A stretch of DNA of 64,000 nt from Archegozetes longisetosus (taxonomy: Eukaryota; Arthropoda; Arachnida; Sarcoptiformes; Trhypochthoniidae), in NCBI GenBank assembly GCA_018873245.2, contig JAEMBT020000007.1:7719129-7783128 (forward strand). The letters are read 5' to 3'. Below are positions 1 through 14,404 of this stretch, piece after piece. Within the stretch, counting starts at the first letter, position 1, and each line of letters begins with the position of its first letter. The notes beneath the pieces were generated by a model. It made no database searches, had not been told where the DNA came from, and worked only from the letters and a program-made list of their open reading frames with translations. Position numbers and translations under genes: made by a program.

Positions 1-530
1 TTCCCATCTATCTCTATGCACCTTATGTCCATTTTGTAGATGTTCATGTCTCAGAGCTGGTTCACTCATCTTTATGATAGTTTGTGACTAAACTGCTTTC
101 TATGATAAATGAGTCTAATCTATTCTCAGTAATGTTTAATTTGTGAATTTTGTACTATAGTTCAAATTCAAGTTATATAAAATATCAATAAATCAGTTTT
201 GCTTAAGTTGCCATCAAATTAGATTTTTTAACAGCCGAAAACTTAAATCTTCATAAATAATAACTCAAATGCTAAGTAATAATAACAGTAAGAAAAGCAT
301 AGAGTAATCAAAAATCTTCTCAAATCAAAGCCATAACTTCTGAACAAAGTGATTGCGGCCATCATACAATTTCGGTATAAGTTTGGGTAATAGTGTTCAT
401 AACCATCAAATACAGTATCTTTTGGGATTCAAACCTAATAATGCGATACACATTCGAGTCTTTCAGTGAACTCAACCAACAGTTCAATTGATTTAAGTCT
501 GTCTATAATATTCTGGTCAACTTCTCTATG

Positions 531-617
531 ATATATAAGAAATAATTATCTAATATATAAAGAATAATTGTCTAATGTATAAGAAATAATTGTCTAATAT
601 ATAAGAAACAATTATCG
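531..617. repeat. 22-bp tandem repeat, four units
   Basis: Four successive units of the form atatataagaaataattatcta, each 22 bp, begin at 531, 553, 575 and 597 with one to four substitutions among them. AT-rich minisatellite with no sign of coding. Confidence 0.8.
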
Positions 618-1687
618 ATTATTTGAAAGTTGAAAATAAGTTTTTATACTTTATTGATAATTAGCTAGAAATTCAATTGAAATCGCGTTTTATGAATCAA
701 TTTTACAAGAAAATGAAAGATTATAGTATTTTATAAATATATTTTTATAATCAAGTCAACCAATATCGGCTAGACAATAGCAATCATGTGAATTAAGTGA
801 ATTTTGAAATAATCATCAATCAATGCTAACCGCGTTAATGGAATCAGTTTGATTTAGGCTAAATTATTCATCATGAAAGTCAGTAATTTATCATATAAAT
901 TACTAATTAAATCTGATTTATTAATTTTGACTCAGTTGCATAAGTTTTGAATAAGCTAATAATTATGCTGCTTATTAAACTAATAAACAAACAAACAATA
1001 TTTCTACTTATGAATTTATCTTAAAGGTGTCTGACTACGATGTTTCTACCTATTATACGATTTATGGCTAATTTCTTTTTACTTTCCTTTGCATAAGTTG
1101 TTGTCTGTTATTATCGGCCATTTACTAATAGTGATCATTTCTCAATAGTTTATGGTTTTAATTACATACGAGCTATGAAAAAATAAAACAATAGTTTCGG
1201 AATATATTTATGAGTAACTATGGAGGATAGCAAATCACATAACTTATCTTGGAGATATATCTATGTGATTCAAATAAATCTGTAAAGTCATATTGATAGA
1301 TTTAAGATGAAAGCAGATCGAAGATGGAAAGTGTTAAAAGTAAGAATATAGTTAGCTAATTGGCTATTATAATAATGCATGAAACACTTTCATCGGAATA
1401 GTTAATCTAAATTGAAGGTTGTAATTAATTGATAGGGCATGTCGCAACAATTCGATGGTAACTCGTTTCAAAAGAGTGTTTTCTAAATTAATAGACTTTT
1501 TAAATTAATTAAATCAACTCTAAATTCAATTTTATTTTCCTTTTTCAACTTATTCATTACTTAAGTTGCATTTCGTGTTGATTCGCAATTTATCTAACGA
1601 CCATTTTTCAAACCTTTATTGTATGTTATTCTGGTTGTTATTTGAAAATTTTCAATAAAATATATTCAATATATTTATCATATGTTA

Positions 1688-1750
1688 GGTCAGTGCTATT
1701 GTGTGCTATCTCCAATTGAAAAACTATCACAACTCAGACCTTATAGCAGA
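1688..1750. repeat. Hairpin repeat family, copy 1 (degenerate)
   Basis: The left arm begins ggtcagtgctattgtgtgct and matches the arms of the other copies; the right arm, ending in actcagacc, is decayed. This is the least complete of six copies. Confidence 0.5.
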
Positions 1751-3135
1751 GATCTATAAAAGAGTTAAATGAGTGTCTGAAAAGACCAAATTGGATGATT
1801 GCAAACAGAGAGTACTGCATAAGATGATGATCCAGAAACTATTGATCAAATAATGAGTGTAAGCTTTAATAATTTGTTATTAATAGAGTTCGGTGCGGGA
1901 GATATATTATGCTTAAAGTTTATAATGTGTAAATATAAGGCTATATATGATATCTGGATATCATATGATTTGGTGAACTCAATATATTTATTAAACTATA
2001 TAAATATAAACTTAAAGTATATATATTGCGACGAAGATAAGCTTAGCGTTAATAATTCTAACTAATCCTTTATAATATGAAAATATTCTACACAAGCTCT
2101 ATTGTCTAACCAGCTGATCCGGACTAAAACAGAAGGAGACAGAGGAGAAGTTGGGTAAAGAGAACGTTTGGTTGAGTGTTTGGCATGATTCCCTGTCAAA
2201 GTCATCTTTTGCCATTGCTTGTCATTTTAATGTTGAAATATGCAATTGAAACTTTTAGAGCCATTGCCGTTAGTTGGGCTCACTCGAGCGTATTTCAATG
2301 CTTCAACTCAGAATTAATCTTCATTTTTGGATGTCTGCTTTTGATGTGTTTCGTTGAGACGTTTTATATAACTCTTTTAGAGCTAGCTTTAACATTGTCA
2401 TAGAAGTGAAGTGAGTGGTAGAGTCATCCCAATGCGCTGCTATCACGTTATACTGTTGTGCATTTAATTAGCTATTGTCAAAACATATAGGCATTAATAA
2501 CACAAACGTTTCATACATCAGATCGTATTTATTAAGAAGAGAAACAGAAACGGCTATATTTAAGATATACGAATGGCAAATATAAGCAAAGATACTTTAT
2601 TTTACTTATGCCTTAGTAAGTCCCATATCATAAATAACCAATTGCGAGAATGGCTTGTGTATATGTGTCTTCTTATTACCTGCAAATAACAGCAGTCAAT
2701 TATTTTATTTTATTATAACTGTCCCCTACAAATCGTCAATAACTTTTATTTTCAAAACTATTTACTTCTCCAATTACATTATTTCTCATTCTATCTTTAC
2801 TAATCCTAACTCTTCCAGCCTTCAAGCCCAACCATCACTTCCACTTTCACCTTTTCGCTATATCCAGTCTAAAGCTCTCTAGTTTAGCCATTGTTAGTAT
2901 TCTTTGAAACTTGATTTTAATTTTGAAAATATCGGTAAGAAATCATAACAGCTATCATAACTTTGCAGTTTCCGCTGTATCAAAAGGTTTTCTATTTGGA
3001 TGAGCAGAGCATTTTCAGAACATTTTCAATGGTAACTTATACTTTGCTCCCCCTTTAGCAATCATGTCATGTTGAATCCTTATTTCACTTAACAGTTAGT
3101 AGCTTGTCATTTCCAGTCATTCCAAAGTTTTCATC

Positions 3136-3139
<4 letters not shown>

Positions 3140-3173
<34 letters not shown>

Positions 3174-3320
3174 TTCTCCTCTCACTTTCAACTTTCATTT
3201 GTTAAGAATTGTCATTTTGGCCTAGCACAAACATACTACACGATAGTATATAAGCGAAGACTAGCGAGATAGAGAAGAGTGAGACGAGATGTGAGATGAG
3301 AGAGAGAGAGAGAAAGAGAG
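3140..3320. repeat. CT and GA microsatellites
   Basis: A (CT)n run of about 30 bp at about 3140-3171 is followed, some 130 bp later, by purine-rich gagagaga DNA at about 3298-3320. The two runs are complementary and could pair, but each is simple sequence. Confidence 0.85.
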
Positions 3321-4072
3321 ATCACCCATTATACTCTGAACTGATCGAAAGAAATTTGATGAATAGTTAGGGCCTGGTATAGGAGTAAAGCGTCCCTGGT
3401 GTCCAAGTTGTTCACCGAAACTGTACGATAGGGCGCAATAAAAGGAGCAATAAATTGGATAAGTTCATAAATTAATATATATCCAAAATAAGAAGCTATT
3501 AGTTGTTATGGCTTATTATTATTATTGCTATTATTATTATAACGTGAATATTTTTGGCTTAGGCTTTATTTTGTGTGATTTCTGGCGTTTCCAAGAAGTG
3601 TTGGTAGTAGTCCTAACACTCATTTGTCTCTCGGGTGCATTAAGTGTCACTTTCCTGAACGCTATTACTTTGATTGATGTTTGACGGCTGTCCATTCCAT
3701 AGCACAAAGTAAATGTACTCAAATAAATCAGCCAACGTTCTCATTGCTGAGACGAGACTACTATTCACGTCTCATTTTTGTGCTGCCATTCATTCCCTAA
3801 ACTATTTGGCTTTTCTGCTCCAACTCAAAAACTGATGCTTTCCTATCATAACAAATGGCAACTATGCACGTAATAATTAATTTCAACTTTTTGCATATGT
3901 CCTCTACTAAAATATAACTCCTCATTCATTAGTAATTTTACCCGAATGGGGATCTCTTCTGGTGTTGTTATTCTAACGCATTCTGGATATTGCGTACGAG
4001 CAGTACTTTATATGCAAATGGTTTGTTTGCTGCCCAAACCTAACAGAATCGTAGAGAATATATCATCGGGTA

Positions 4073-4134
4073 AGTGGTACAAAGTCCTAACTCTCGTGTT
4101 ATTGGATGGAGAGATAGGACTGTATGGCAGTGAT
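4073..4134. repeat. Hairpin repeat family, copy 2
   Basis: Left arm agtggtacaaagtcctaact and right arm ending agagataggactgtatggca are inverted copies of each other around a short loop. It matches the copies at 32988 and 39613. Confidence 0.7.
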
Positions 4135-7100
4135 CGGACGATATATTTTGATATATGGTTCACATCATTTCCATCACGGCATCACTTTTATTACTCTAAA
4201 AGTAATGAGTAGGTGGAGTTCAGTTGTAATAAAGGCAAACTTTTTCCGTGCCCTTTCAAACAAAGAAAGCTCATCAGTCTATTTCACTATAACTCAGTGC
4301 AGTTCTGGTTACGGACTTGCTTACGGACAGGATATATGATGTGTCCCTGAAAAAAATGGTAAAGTATATATTTTGACCCGACCGATACATGGATCAAAAA
4401 TGACCCCTACGGTAGGCGTGTCTGGTCGGTCGAACTCACAATACCAGCTCAATCAGTCTCTGTCGTGGCACAAACTCATCATTGGAAATGATCATTAGCT
4501 CCGTACTGACCACCCCATCTGAATCTGAATGGCATCAATCACAATATGACAGCCCCCCCGTATCTCTTTCCCAATAACTAAAATCGCTTAACTAAATATG
4601 TGGTGCACTCATTGTGTATACGATTTCTTTTGTAACAACAAAAGATCCCAAAAATGATTATTACATGCTTTGAAAATGGTTTAAAAAAACTATGAAACAA
4701 AAGAGAGCAGAAAAGAAAGATCACAAACATGTTTGCTCTCTTCCAAAATGAATTATAGCTCAATAGAACCAAAAATTTGAGACAATTAATCAAATGTGAA
4801 CCTTATGACAGGTTCTCTTCAGATTTCAGTTGTGTCTTCAAAAGTTGTGCTTAAAGTGAACTAAGGCTAAAACAGTTATGACGTTGAGCTGTTTTCAGCT
4901 AGCAAACAAAGAAAACTTATTAAACTAATATTTTCTCATTTCATATTTAATCTATTTTTTTAAATTAATTGCTATCCATTAGAAGTTATTGCAGTACTTT
5001 TTACAAATAGTATTTTCAGTTATAAAATGCACAAATTTGTAAAGCAATAAAAAAAGTCTAATTACATTGTAGTTAAATGTAATATAATTAGAGAAGTAAT
5101 CATTAAAAGTTCGATTAATCTAAATATAAATGTGTTTTTACTACTCAAAGCTTGTGCGATATCAACGTTATAATAGGCTATTATTGAGATAATAAAGATC
5201 TTTATATTAAACTAGAGTTGCATTAAATGGATTCATATACCTATAGATTATTAACTTTAGGTATTGAAGTTTAATTTAGTATTGGTGAAAATTTGCGCAG
5301 TACAACTTTCAATATTGCTAATACTTGACAAATAAATGCTAACATTCAACCCGAACAGATCTAAATGAATTTTCTTTCTTCACTTTATTGAGCAAAAAAC
5401 TATTTTCGCTCAAAAGCGTTACGCATTCAAATTAATGATAAATTAACAGTCAATTAACAAGCAATTTGAATAACTTTAGCATAAACTCCAGCAATGATTT
5501 TTCAAACAAACTTTTATTAATATTCATGAAACTTCGAGAAGTTTAATTATTTTGAAATTAATTCAGTAAATGGTCATCAATTGTGGTTTGATTGCATTAT
5601 CTGAAGGTATTTTTGAAAATCACGTTCACGTTTGCATTTGGGTTTAGTGCGAGTGAACTTAAGTAGCAGCCAATAAAGTATCTATGCTTTAATTTATAAA
5701 TTATTGTTATTGAGCGTGTTTTCAACAATACGTTAATAATTATGATAAGACATCATTACTTAAGAAGCAGTCTCTTCGGTATAATAATATTGCCATAAAA
5801 CTAAAGTTCAACTTTTAAAATCTAAATCTGAGTTGAATGAATTCCAAGCTCGCAAATAACTAAATTAGAAATTAAGTCAACAAGTTAGAGCATTTGATTA
5901 AAGGTCGGTATGGTTGAGAAGAGTTACCATTCTTAGACTTCGATACCTTAAGGATAAGTTGTGTTTTTCATATCGCCATCTATGCAGTACTAACTAATGA
6001 TTTTGGAAAGTTTTCTTTATATTATACAAAGTTTTTTTGATGGAATCATTGAGTGATTCAATGGTAGTATCGCGTCTTCTATGGCAGTATCGCGTCTGCT
6101 GTCAAAAGTTTCTGTCTCGACTTTGTTCGGAAAGCAATGATTAATTATGTTTTGAGAACAAATGATGATATGAACCTGTGTTCCGCCCAGTATTTCGTCC
6201 ATTTCAGTATCAGACAAACTATCATTACATGCATGCTATCATACGCGATGTTTAATACGCAAAACTGCTTTTATTTCTTCTCTCATTTCAAGTATATTAT
6301 AAACTCTATTATAAAGTCTATGATAAATATGGCTAAAGTTCACTAAACGAATCGTTCAGTACTTAGTTTTAGTGCTATTTTTGTCCTGATTTACCAGTAG
6401 ATAAACATAATATATTATATATTTATTCTCATAATTATTCTAATTGTAGTTATGTCGACTTTTTTCAACGATCATCTAACCAGAAACAGTACCTAAAAAC
6501 ACTTTTTTGGCACATTTCTAACGCAGCCTTTATTTGATTTGATAATAAAAAACAGAGGTTTTGTGTGAAATTAGAAGAGAAATGTTAGTATGCAATCAAT
6601 TGTAACTGATGTTTGAATGAGCGGAATAAAGCGGTATCTGTAACGCTAAGTGAATGGAAGATAAGACATAATAGGAGTGATGCTGAAAAATGTAGTGTAG
6701 AATCCTGTAAGACGTATAATATAGAGTGACATATGCCAAGAAAGTATGCGATAATTTTTTCTCTATCATTGCCAGGCATTTCTATTTTCCATATAAATAC
6801 AGTATTATTAGTGATTATCTCTAGTGATTTTCAATTACTTTAGGATCCCTTCAGATGGTAGTAGAATGAATGAATGCATGCAGGTTTGAGTGTCAGATTT
6901 GATTGATAACTTCTCTGGTTTGGAAGGTTGAGAACCATTTGCAGTGGTGTATAGCATCGGCAATACTTATAGCACAATAATAATGACTCAAATGACGAAT
7001 GATTCTTAACGGACAGACACAAAAGCATTAACATTAACCATTTCCCCTTTTTCTAACTCTATTTTGGTTGCAATAATAGAAAGGGAATAAAACACGAACA

Positions 7101-7379
7101 TTATTGCTATGTATTAGAGAACTAATGAGAATTATCTAATAAATTATTATTACTTATTTAAATTGGCAATTATTGTTCATTTAAATATACGTCAGAGTTG
7201 ATCATTCAAGCTTCAAATATAAATTAACATCAAATATTTTTCAATATTACTTCTAATACCAATTATCACTATATCAGCTTCAGTACCACCAATCTACTTA
7301 TCTTAATACTTCCGAATATACTTATTTTATTACTTGTGTAGCTACTTCAACACTTCAGTTCAATACTTATTTCGATTGG

Positions 7380-7451
7380 ATACTCATCTGAATACTTATC
7401 CGAATGCTCACCCGAACACCTCTCTCAATACTTACCTCAATATTTATTTGA
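7380..7451. repeat. 12-bp tandem repeat, six units
   Basis: Six consecutive 12-bp units related to atacttatccga run exactly in register from 7380 to 7451. Related but less regular units extend to the left as far as about 7300. Confidence 0.75.
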
Positions 7452-7688
7452 TCTATACCTGTACTCTAGCTATAATTGATGCAAAAATACTCTGACCCAT
7501 GCCTACAGACAAAATTGATTGAGACTTATTTATTTGAGTGACATATTTGAAATTTATTGCCATTTCCAGTATTCCCAAAGTGTATTGACTTAATAAGTTA
7601 GCATAATATAAAGATAGACTTCTCATAATAATTGATCATCTTCTTAACTAATTCTAATAATAGATTCTTCTATTCAGTCGTTTAAAAG

Positions 7689-7787
7689 TTTTAAGACATT
7701 AAATGTTTTAAGATATTAAACGTCTTAAGACATTAAACGTATTGAAAGGCAAACACATTAAACGTTTTATACAGAAAATCATTAAAC
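7689..7787. repeat. 17-bp tandem repeat plus related units
   Basis: Three in-register 17-bp units (ttttaagacattaaacg type) at 7689-7739 are followed by two looser copies ending cattaaacg, to about 7787. Confidence 0.75.
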
Positions 7788-10700
7788 GCTTACATCTATC
7801 AAACCAAAATTGATAAGATCGAGGAAATAGATCACCTATTTATTGAAGTCATATTGAAATCAGAGATATTAACATTGGTTTTTACTTTTGCAGTTATTTC
7901 TCTCATCATATCTTTTATTCATAAGTATTAAACAATCATTTATCAGTGCTCTGAGCGCTTTACAGCCCGATTACTCGTGTGAAATGCTTTAACTTAAATC
8001 ATTAAATAACTTAACTTAAGATGCATTTATTTATAAATTATCATCTACATCCTTCTCTTCTATCTCTCTAATATTTCTACTTCAGGCTTTTCCATTATAT
8101 TTTCAGGTCAATCAGTCAGACTCTTCTCATTCTCCACTTTTATTACAGCTAAATCCTAATTAATTAAAATTAATTCAATCGTTTATATGATTCTGGTGGT
8201 GAACACACTAAAAACAGATAGAATTGATAGGAATTATTGTTTTAGGAAAAGCTGGGATTTCGGATTCTAATAAATAGCTGAAGTATTTTGAGAGATAACA
8301 GAAATGCCTTCAAACCAAAATAGCATTAAAGATCTGGAACACAATACAGTACTGCAATAAACTGCAATTCGATCAAGTCTTATAAACTTTTTCATTTTCT
8401 ACCACAAAATTCAGTATCGATTGCTCGAAATCTTGTTAATCAAGTTTTTTAGAAGGCTCCCAATCCTTGATAACTATTTGTTGTACACATGACTTTATTA
8501 GAAGAATTAATTTGCTTCAATGTTACCAAAATACTATTTACTCAATACATAAATATTATCAATTCGTGTCATTAATTATAAACAATGAAAAAACTTCAAA
8601 TCCATATAAGCTTATAATAAATAATGTTTTTACGTATTAACAGTTATAACATTAATATTCCTAAAGGTTGTACACTTGTAGAGGTTTGAATGTTGCCAAA
8701 CAGATAATACTTAAATCAATTTATTCTAATAATCATCTAATGTCATTCTATCAAATACGCAATAACATTTTCAATTGCTTAGATTAATCTGATTCCAAGT
8801 TATCTAGATGCCAATTTTGTGTCCTTCTAAACTCCATAACAAGGCTCTCTTTTCATAACACTTCCATTAATCTATGATTGATTTGTGATCAGTCAAAAAA
8901 TAAACTCCTATCAATTCATTACATCAGTAATATTCAGATCAATCTGAGCAAGAACTTTCAACAATAAAGTGAGTTATTTAAAAAAAACAAAGTTCTGTTC
9001 CTCTAACAGAGTCGAGACATGTGGACAAACAGTTCAATAGATTAGTGTAGAGATAGACTAACATAAAGACCAACACAAAGATATACTAACAGATCATAAC
9101 TATTGGATCGATTTGTTTAATTCGATATTGATCGTTAACTTTAAGGCAATGTCTGACACTCTCATTAAACTTGCAGTTTCTCATCAAACAAAACAGTTTG
9201 CAAGAGTAAGAGAACAGAGCGTATTATTCTTTTGGCATTTATTAATGTGTTGAGACGCAGATGTGGAGTCAAATAATAATTTATGTGCAAAACAATTTGG
9301 CATTTCGTGACGAATCTCCATGTATGACGAGATGATGGATTGCATCAAATGCAGGTGTCAGACCATTTCAATGACTTTTCCATATATTCTATTGAATAGT
9401 TGTGCTTATATTGAGCTTACATTTTGGTTATATTCTGTTTATGTGACGGCTATGATGATCTGAAAATAATTGTATATTTTTCTATACACCTGGCACAACA
9501 TATATTTCAATAAATATGTTCTAGAAATCAGTTATTATTCATTATAAAATATTCTTATTTGCTTTCTCTCTACTTACATAAAAGGGTTAATACAATTAAT
9601 TAGTTTTTCTTCAAAACTTCTTAATCAATACTAAAACTAAACTTTTGTGATGACATTTATAAATAATGTGCTTGTTTTGCAAAAACTAATCTCTTATAAA
9701 ACAACTGAAAATACTTTGCAGTTAACTATTAATGATAAATATGCGTATTCGTGGAAGTTAGGGACAAATCTGGTATTTATGAACCTTATTTTCATTTGAA
9801 TGGATCCTCTATAGTAAATAAGCACAAATCACAGTCGACTAATCATTTGACAAATCATCCGACAATTTAAACTGTTAGGACATGTCTAGAAAGTTAAAAC
9901 TTGTTTATGTGTTATGTTAATTTTCTTGATTGAAACGCTAGGGATAGAAAAACATGGCGAGTTATTCAAAATTAATCATCTTAACTAACTTCAGATATAG
10001 TTGACGTTCTTAACAAATGTTAAACACTACCAAGTATAATCTTGTTTTTACCAATTTTCTCAGTTTGTACTTGTTCAAGCTATACTGCTATACGTCTCAA
10101 TATATTTAATGGCAAATCAATTTACATTTCTCTTATCAAAAATAATCAATTCTCTCTCTCTCTCTCGCCTAAGCCCTAAAAATTAAAACATTTGAATAAA
10201 TTCATTCAACCATATTTGTATAGCCCCATTAGCAAATATGTGAATGGGACCCAATTTAATCATGATCTATACGTTAATCGGATTGAAAAATATGAATTTA
10301 GTTATATTCCGCAGTTATCTTTCTGTTGTCTGCACATAATAATTATTCTTATTATACCATCGATTCATTCTGAAAAACAATCAATAAAAACCTTCATTTC
10401 CTTATTTTGTCTTATTTTTCCATCGTTCAGTTCTAACCAAATAAATATTTTAGAAATTTCTTTTTCAAATGACATTTGTTTGACTTCCTATTCCTCTTAA
10501 ACTTGGAAATCAAATTTTTAGCTAAGTCAAATCAAAAAGAATCACTTAATAAACTTATGACTTCCTCAATTGAAATCCGATGGCTTTTTTGGACTTAAAT
10601 TAGTTAATGTCAAGCTAACTATTCCCTTGATTTGCCTGAATTGTTCTCGAGGAATAAAAAAATTTGAATTACCAAAAAATGTTGTCTCAACATAAAATAT

Positions 10701-11967
10701 TGAGCTTTGAATGAGTTGATTGCTGAGAGTGCTGATAATCATACATTACACTAATGTGTTGGATAAATTTCTCATATAAATTTTAAAATAAAAATAGATT
10801 AAATGTTTTGAATGATACAAATTACTTTTGAAACTAGTTTGAGAAACATATTCGAGAAAAGATAAAGATTAGAGAATAAAATAGGACATGGATAGTGGTA
10901 AAGGAAAGAAAACGGATAGAAGTATAGTAAGAGGAATGAAAGTTGGCTATAATCTAAGGGATGCGCCATCTAATAGTTAATATTGTAGAACAAAACCATC
11001 CTGTAATGCAGTACTGCTATGTTTTTATATTAATCTAAGCCTCGAGACCCTATCAAAGGTAACATATTTTTTATTTCTCTCTAAAGTCTGATTCTCATCC
11101 TTATGAGGTTATGCTTTTTACATGTCCATTGAAAGCATGTTTCTAGACATAATAGACGTAACTGATGTCGGGCTAACTTATTATTTCAAGGTATAAATAA
11201 TGATTATGATCTGTTGTCCATTCTTTTAGAGTTTATGTAAGTTTTACGAGCGGTTTATATAGTGAAAAATGGATTTTCATCCCAACAATATTACTGTTGA
11301 AAACATTTTCATAAATGCATGTCGTACTCACTCTGACCTCATCCATAAAAATTGAAACAAAAGTTTCTAATGTTCGCTTTGGACATCTTGCGGACACCTC
11401 TTTAATAAACTACTATCTTATGTATCATTTATTTTGTTTAAGAAGTTTTGTTGAAGTGAGGAAAAAGTTTGGAATGAGCTGAATATCTGGTTGAGAAGTC
11501 ATAAATTAGGGAACTATAAGTTTACAGCAGTAATTATTTGATAAAATATATGCAAAACAGTTATGAAAGGCAGACGCGAATTAACTTTTATTTTTTGAGT
11601 TATCCGTTTGAAGCTTTGTTTGCTATTATGATAACTATTAATATTATTAGTTAGACTGACATAATTCAGGACATAATTGAAGACATAATTCAGTGGTGAT
11701 CATAGAAAAGTGCCAATATATGGAGGCAAGTAATATAATCGTAAATGTAATGGCAATAACCACAAATCTTGTGTCTGCTACAGACTTGATCGTGCATTTG
11801 AGATGTCAACATTTTGAAGACTAGGATTGATAGTCCTGCTGAGACTGATCATATCCATTTGTTATGCTCATTAAAACGGTCAGGCAATAAATAGTCTAAA
11901 CTTATTGCGTGCGAGTGTTGCGAGGCAACAACATCAACATCTGAATATGTCATATCAAAGTGATGAG

Positions 11968-11970
<3 letters not shown>

Positions 11971-12016
<46 letters not shown>

Positions 12017-12060
12017 CAGGCAGACAGTGGGAGAGACAGAGAGAGAGAGAGAGAGAGAGA
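11971..12060. repeat. GA microsatellite
   Basis: Nearly pure (GA)n, about 90 bp, interrupted by ggcaggcagacagtggg. On the minus strand it yields a spurious Leu/Ser-rich open frame. Confidence 0.9.
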
Positions 12061-12581
12061 CCATGAAAGCCATGCCAAAGTATCATTTGTGCACTGTGGC
12101 TAAAATGTCAAAAACTTCATAATGCAAATGCTCTCTCTCTCTCACGCTTGTCTCACTCTCTTTCTATTACTCTCTTGTTCTCTCTCACACACTCCTATTC
12201 TCTCTTTCTTTATGGTTATGGCCTCGTCGGGGTTTACTCAAAATGATTTATATTGTCTTTTTTGGAGTCACCAAAGTTTTAAATTTTTATTTGCAGACTA
12301 AGCTTTTATAAGGGACGTAACGCTTGCACTAATGGTTACTCTATTCATCACAGAGAGGTATAATGCCTGCAACAGTGTAGATGTAAAGACATTGAAGAAT
12401 GGAGCCAAATAGCATTGCGCTAAGTCTTTCTCATAAACTACACCGAAAATGCCATTTCTGTAAATCCTGGTCGCAGAATATTCGAAACGATGGCATCCGT
12501 CAACTTGTCAGTCACAATGATGTTGAGCTCTGTTTCGATCAATACTCGAGTTAAGGCGAGCTAACATATAGTGTGTAGCAG

Positions 12582-12676
12582 TGGTATATGAGGGTATAGT
12601 ATATAAGACTATGGTATATATATGAGGCTATGGTATATAAGGGTATAGTATATATAAGGCTATGGTATATATAAGT
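12582..12676. repeat. TATA-rich minisatellite, about 19-bp period
   Basis: About five degenerate units of ggctatggtatatata(t)aag alternate with ggtatagtatata variants. No coding potential. Confidence 0.75.
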
Positions 12677-14320
12677 TATATTAGAGTCAGTGCAGTCACT
12701 ACAGTGGAAATAGTGTGAGCCCTGTGTCACAAATCAAGACCATAACGCTGAGTTATTGAGCTGACTTTGGCTTTCCTTTTCATATATATAAAGATTAAAG
12801 TGTTGCCATTCTCTCTCACATCATACCATCATCATCATCATAATCATCATCTTTTGTGATGAACGTCATAATAAGAATGACAGGGTTTGCACATTGAATA
12901 CAAATTAGTAAATTTACTCAATTCAATCTTCTAATATATTATATTCAGTTTGATGGCAGCTGTATGATAATATTATTGCACAAATCTTAATATATATAAA
13001 TTTATGTTTGTATGATTTATGATTATTTGCTCATAAATATGTTTCACTTTCAAAATTAATTAGTTTTGTTTTGATCGCTTTATGAATCTTCCTCAACATA
13101 TCTCTCATAAACTACTATCTCTTATTCAAATATTACAAATACCACTTTATAGCACTCACTCGATGATACTCTTAATTAAAAATAAGATAGACTTCATTTA
13201 GTTCATATCCTGATTACCTCAACTATAACTCATATTTCATTAAAGATGTTTTTAAGCTGAAGGCTTTCGATTGGGAGAATAGATTATAACTAATTTGTTT
13301 GATTCATTACAATTTTTCGTATCACTTACATAAACCTGTTATTCACAACTAGTAGTTTTCTAGATATTCACTCTTCTTCAATCAACTCCATCTTCAATCA
13401 ACTTTGAAGATTTCAAACTATTTTCCTCTCAATTCATATTGAAATGTAAACAAATTCTATGATTGCAGTTTGACTTGAAATCAAAAATAAATCAATTTTA
13501 GTTGAAAATATTTGATAGAACGAGTATAACTTAATTGATGAGGAAATAAAGAAATATGATGACTAAACTAAAGAATTATTACTGGTAAACTAATGCGCAT
13601 TAATTTATTCTGCTCAGGATCCCATGTCTAGTACTCATAACGAAAAGCTTGCTTAGCAAAAACATATTAAATTTATGATATGGTCAATCACAATTGATGA
13701 ATGAAGAACAAATAAATACTACCTAATGCACTCCTACTTATATTAACCCTATGCCTTATCTAGTTTCTAGCTATACTCTACAGCTACCGATTGTATCTTT
13801 GTTTTAGTGATCACTTGATTTGTACTAACCCAATAGCTGTATTTATGGTGTTTATTTTTAAACTCATCTAAAACATTAATCTTTGATTCTGTATGGAATG
13901 AACCAAGAAGTAAAGTTAAAATAACTAAATCAAAGCTATAAATTATGCTGTTTGCTAATAACAAAATTTGCTTTTATGGATAAACTCAATAAAACTTGAC
14001 TACAATAAGCTAAACTTATTTACTCAATCATTAATGATAGCTAACTTAACTTAAGAAGAATGAAGTACTAGCTGAAAACTCACTCATCAATTATTGAATA
14101 CCACACCAAATCATTACAAACCTTGTGAAAAGAAAATCAAACGTTGAGGTAACAAGCTAAACAGAAGGCATATTCTAAAGACAATGGATTCCGTATAATT
14201 TAGTTGATTCAACTTAAATAGGAGTCATTTAATGTATCTGTTGAATGGGATTGCTAGCAATTTAGAATTGTCTAAGTCTAATCCCATAATAGCATGATTT
14301 TGCCTAAACCTCAATCTAAC

Positions 14321-14404
14321 TCTATCTTAGAGTATCGAAGAGTATCTTAGAGTATCTTACAGTACCTTATAGTGCCTTATAGTATCTTACAGTGTCTTAT
14401 AGTA
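14321..14404. repeat. 10-bp tandem repeat, eight units
   Basis: Eight units of agtatcttac or close variants lie in strict 10-bp register from 14321 to 14404. The period is close to one turn of B-DNA. Confidence 0.8.

Noticed and set aside
3946-4339. Overlapping plus-strand open frames of 88 and 71 codons
   Set aside because: No motif, no matching splice partners, and the frames run through a hairpin repeat copy.
10192-10500. 102-codon plus-strand open frame
   Set aside because: It begins at a TTG, is rich in I/S/F/N as expected from AT-rich DNA, and shows no recognisable domain.
11849-12073. Leu/Ser-rich minus-strand open frame
   Set aside because: Product of the GA microsatellite.
14321-14404. 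CRISPR-like regular array
   Set aside because: Units are only 10 bp and contiguous without spacers; this is an ordinary eukaryotic tandem repeat.
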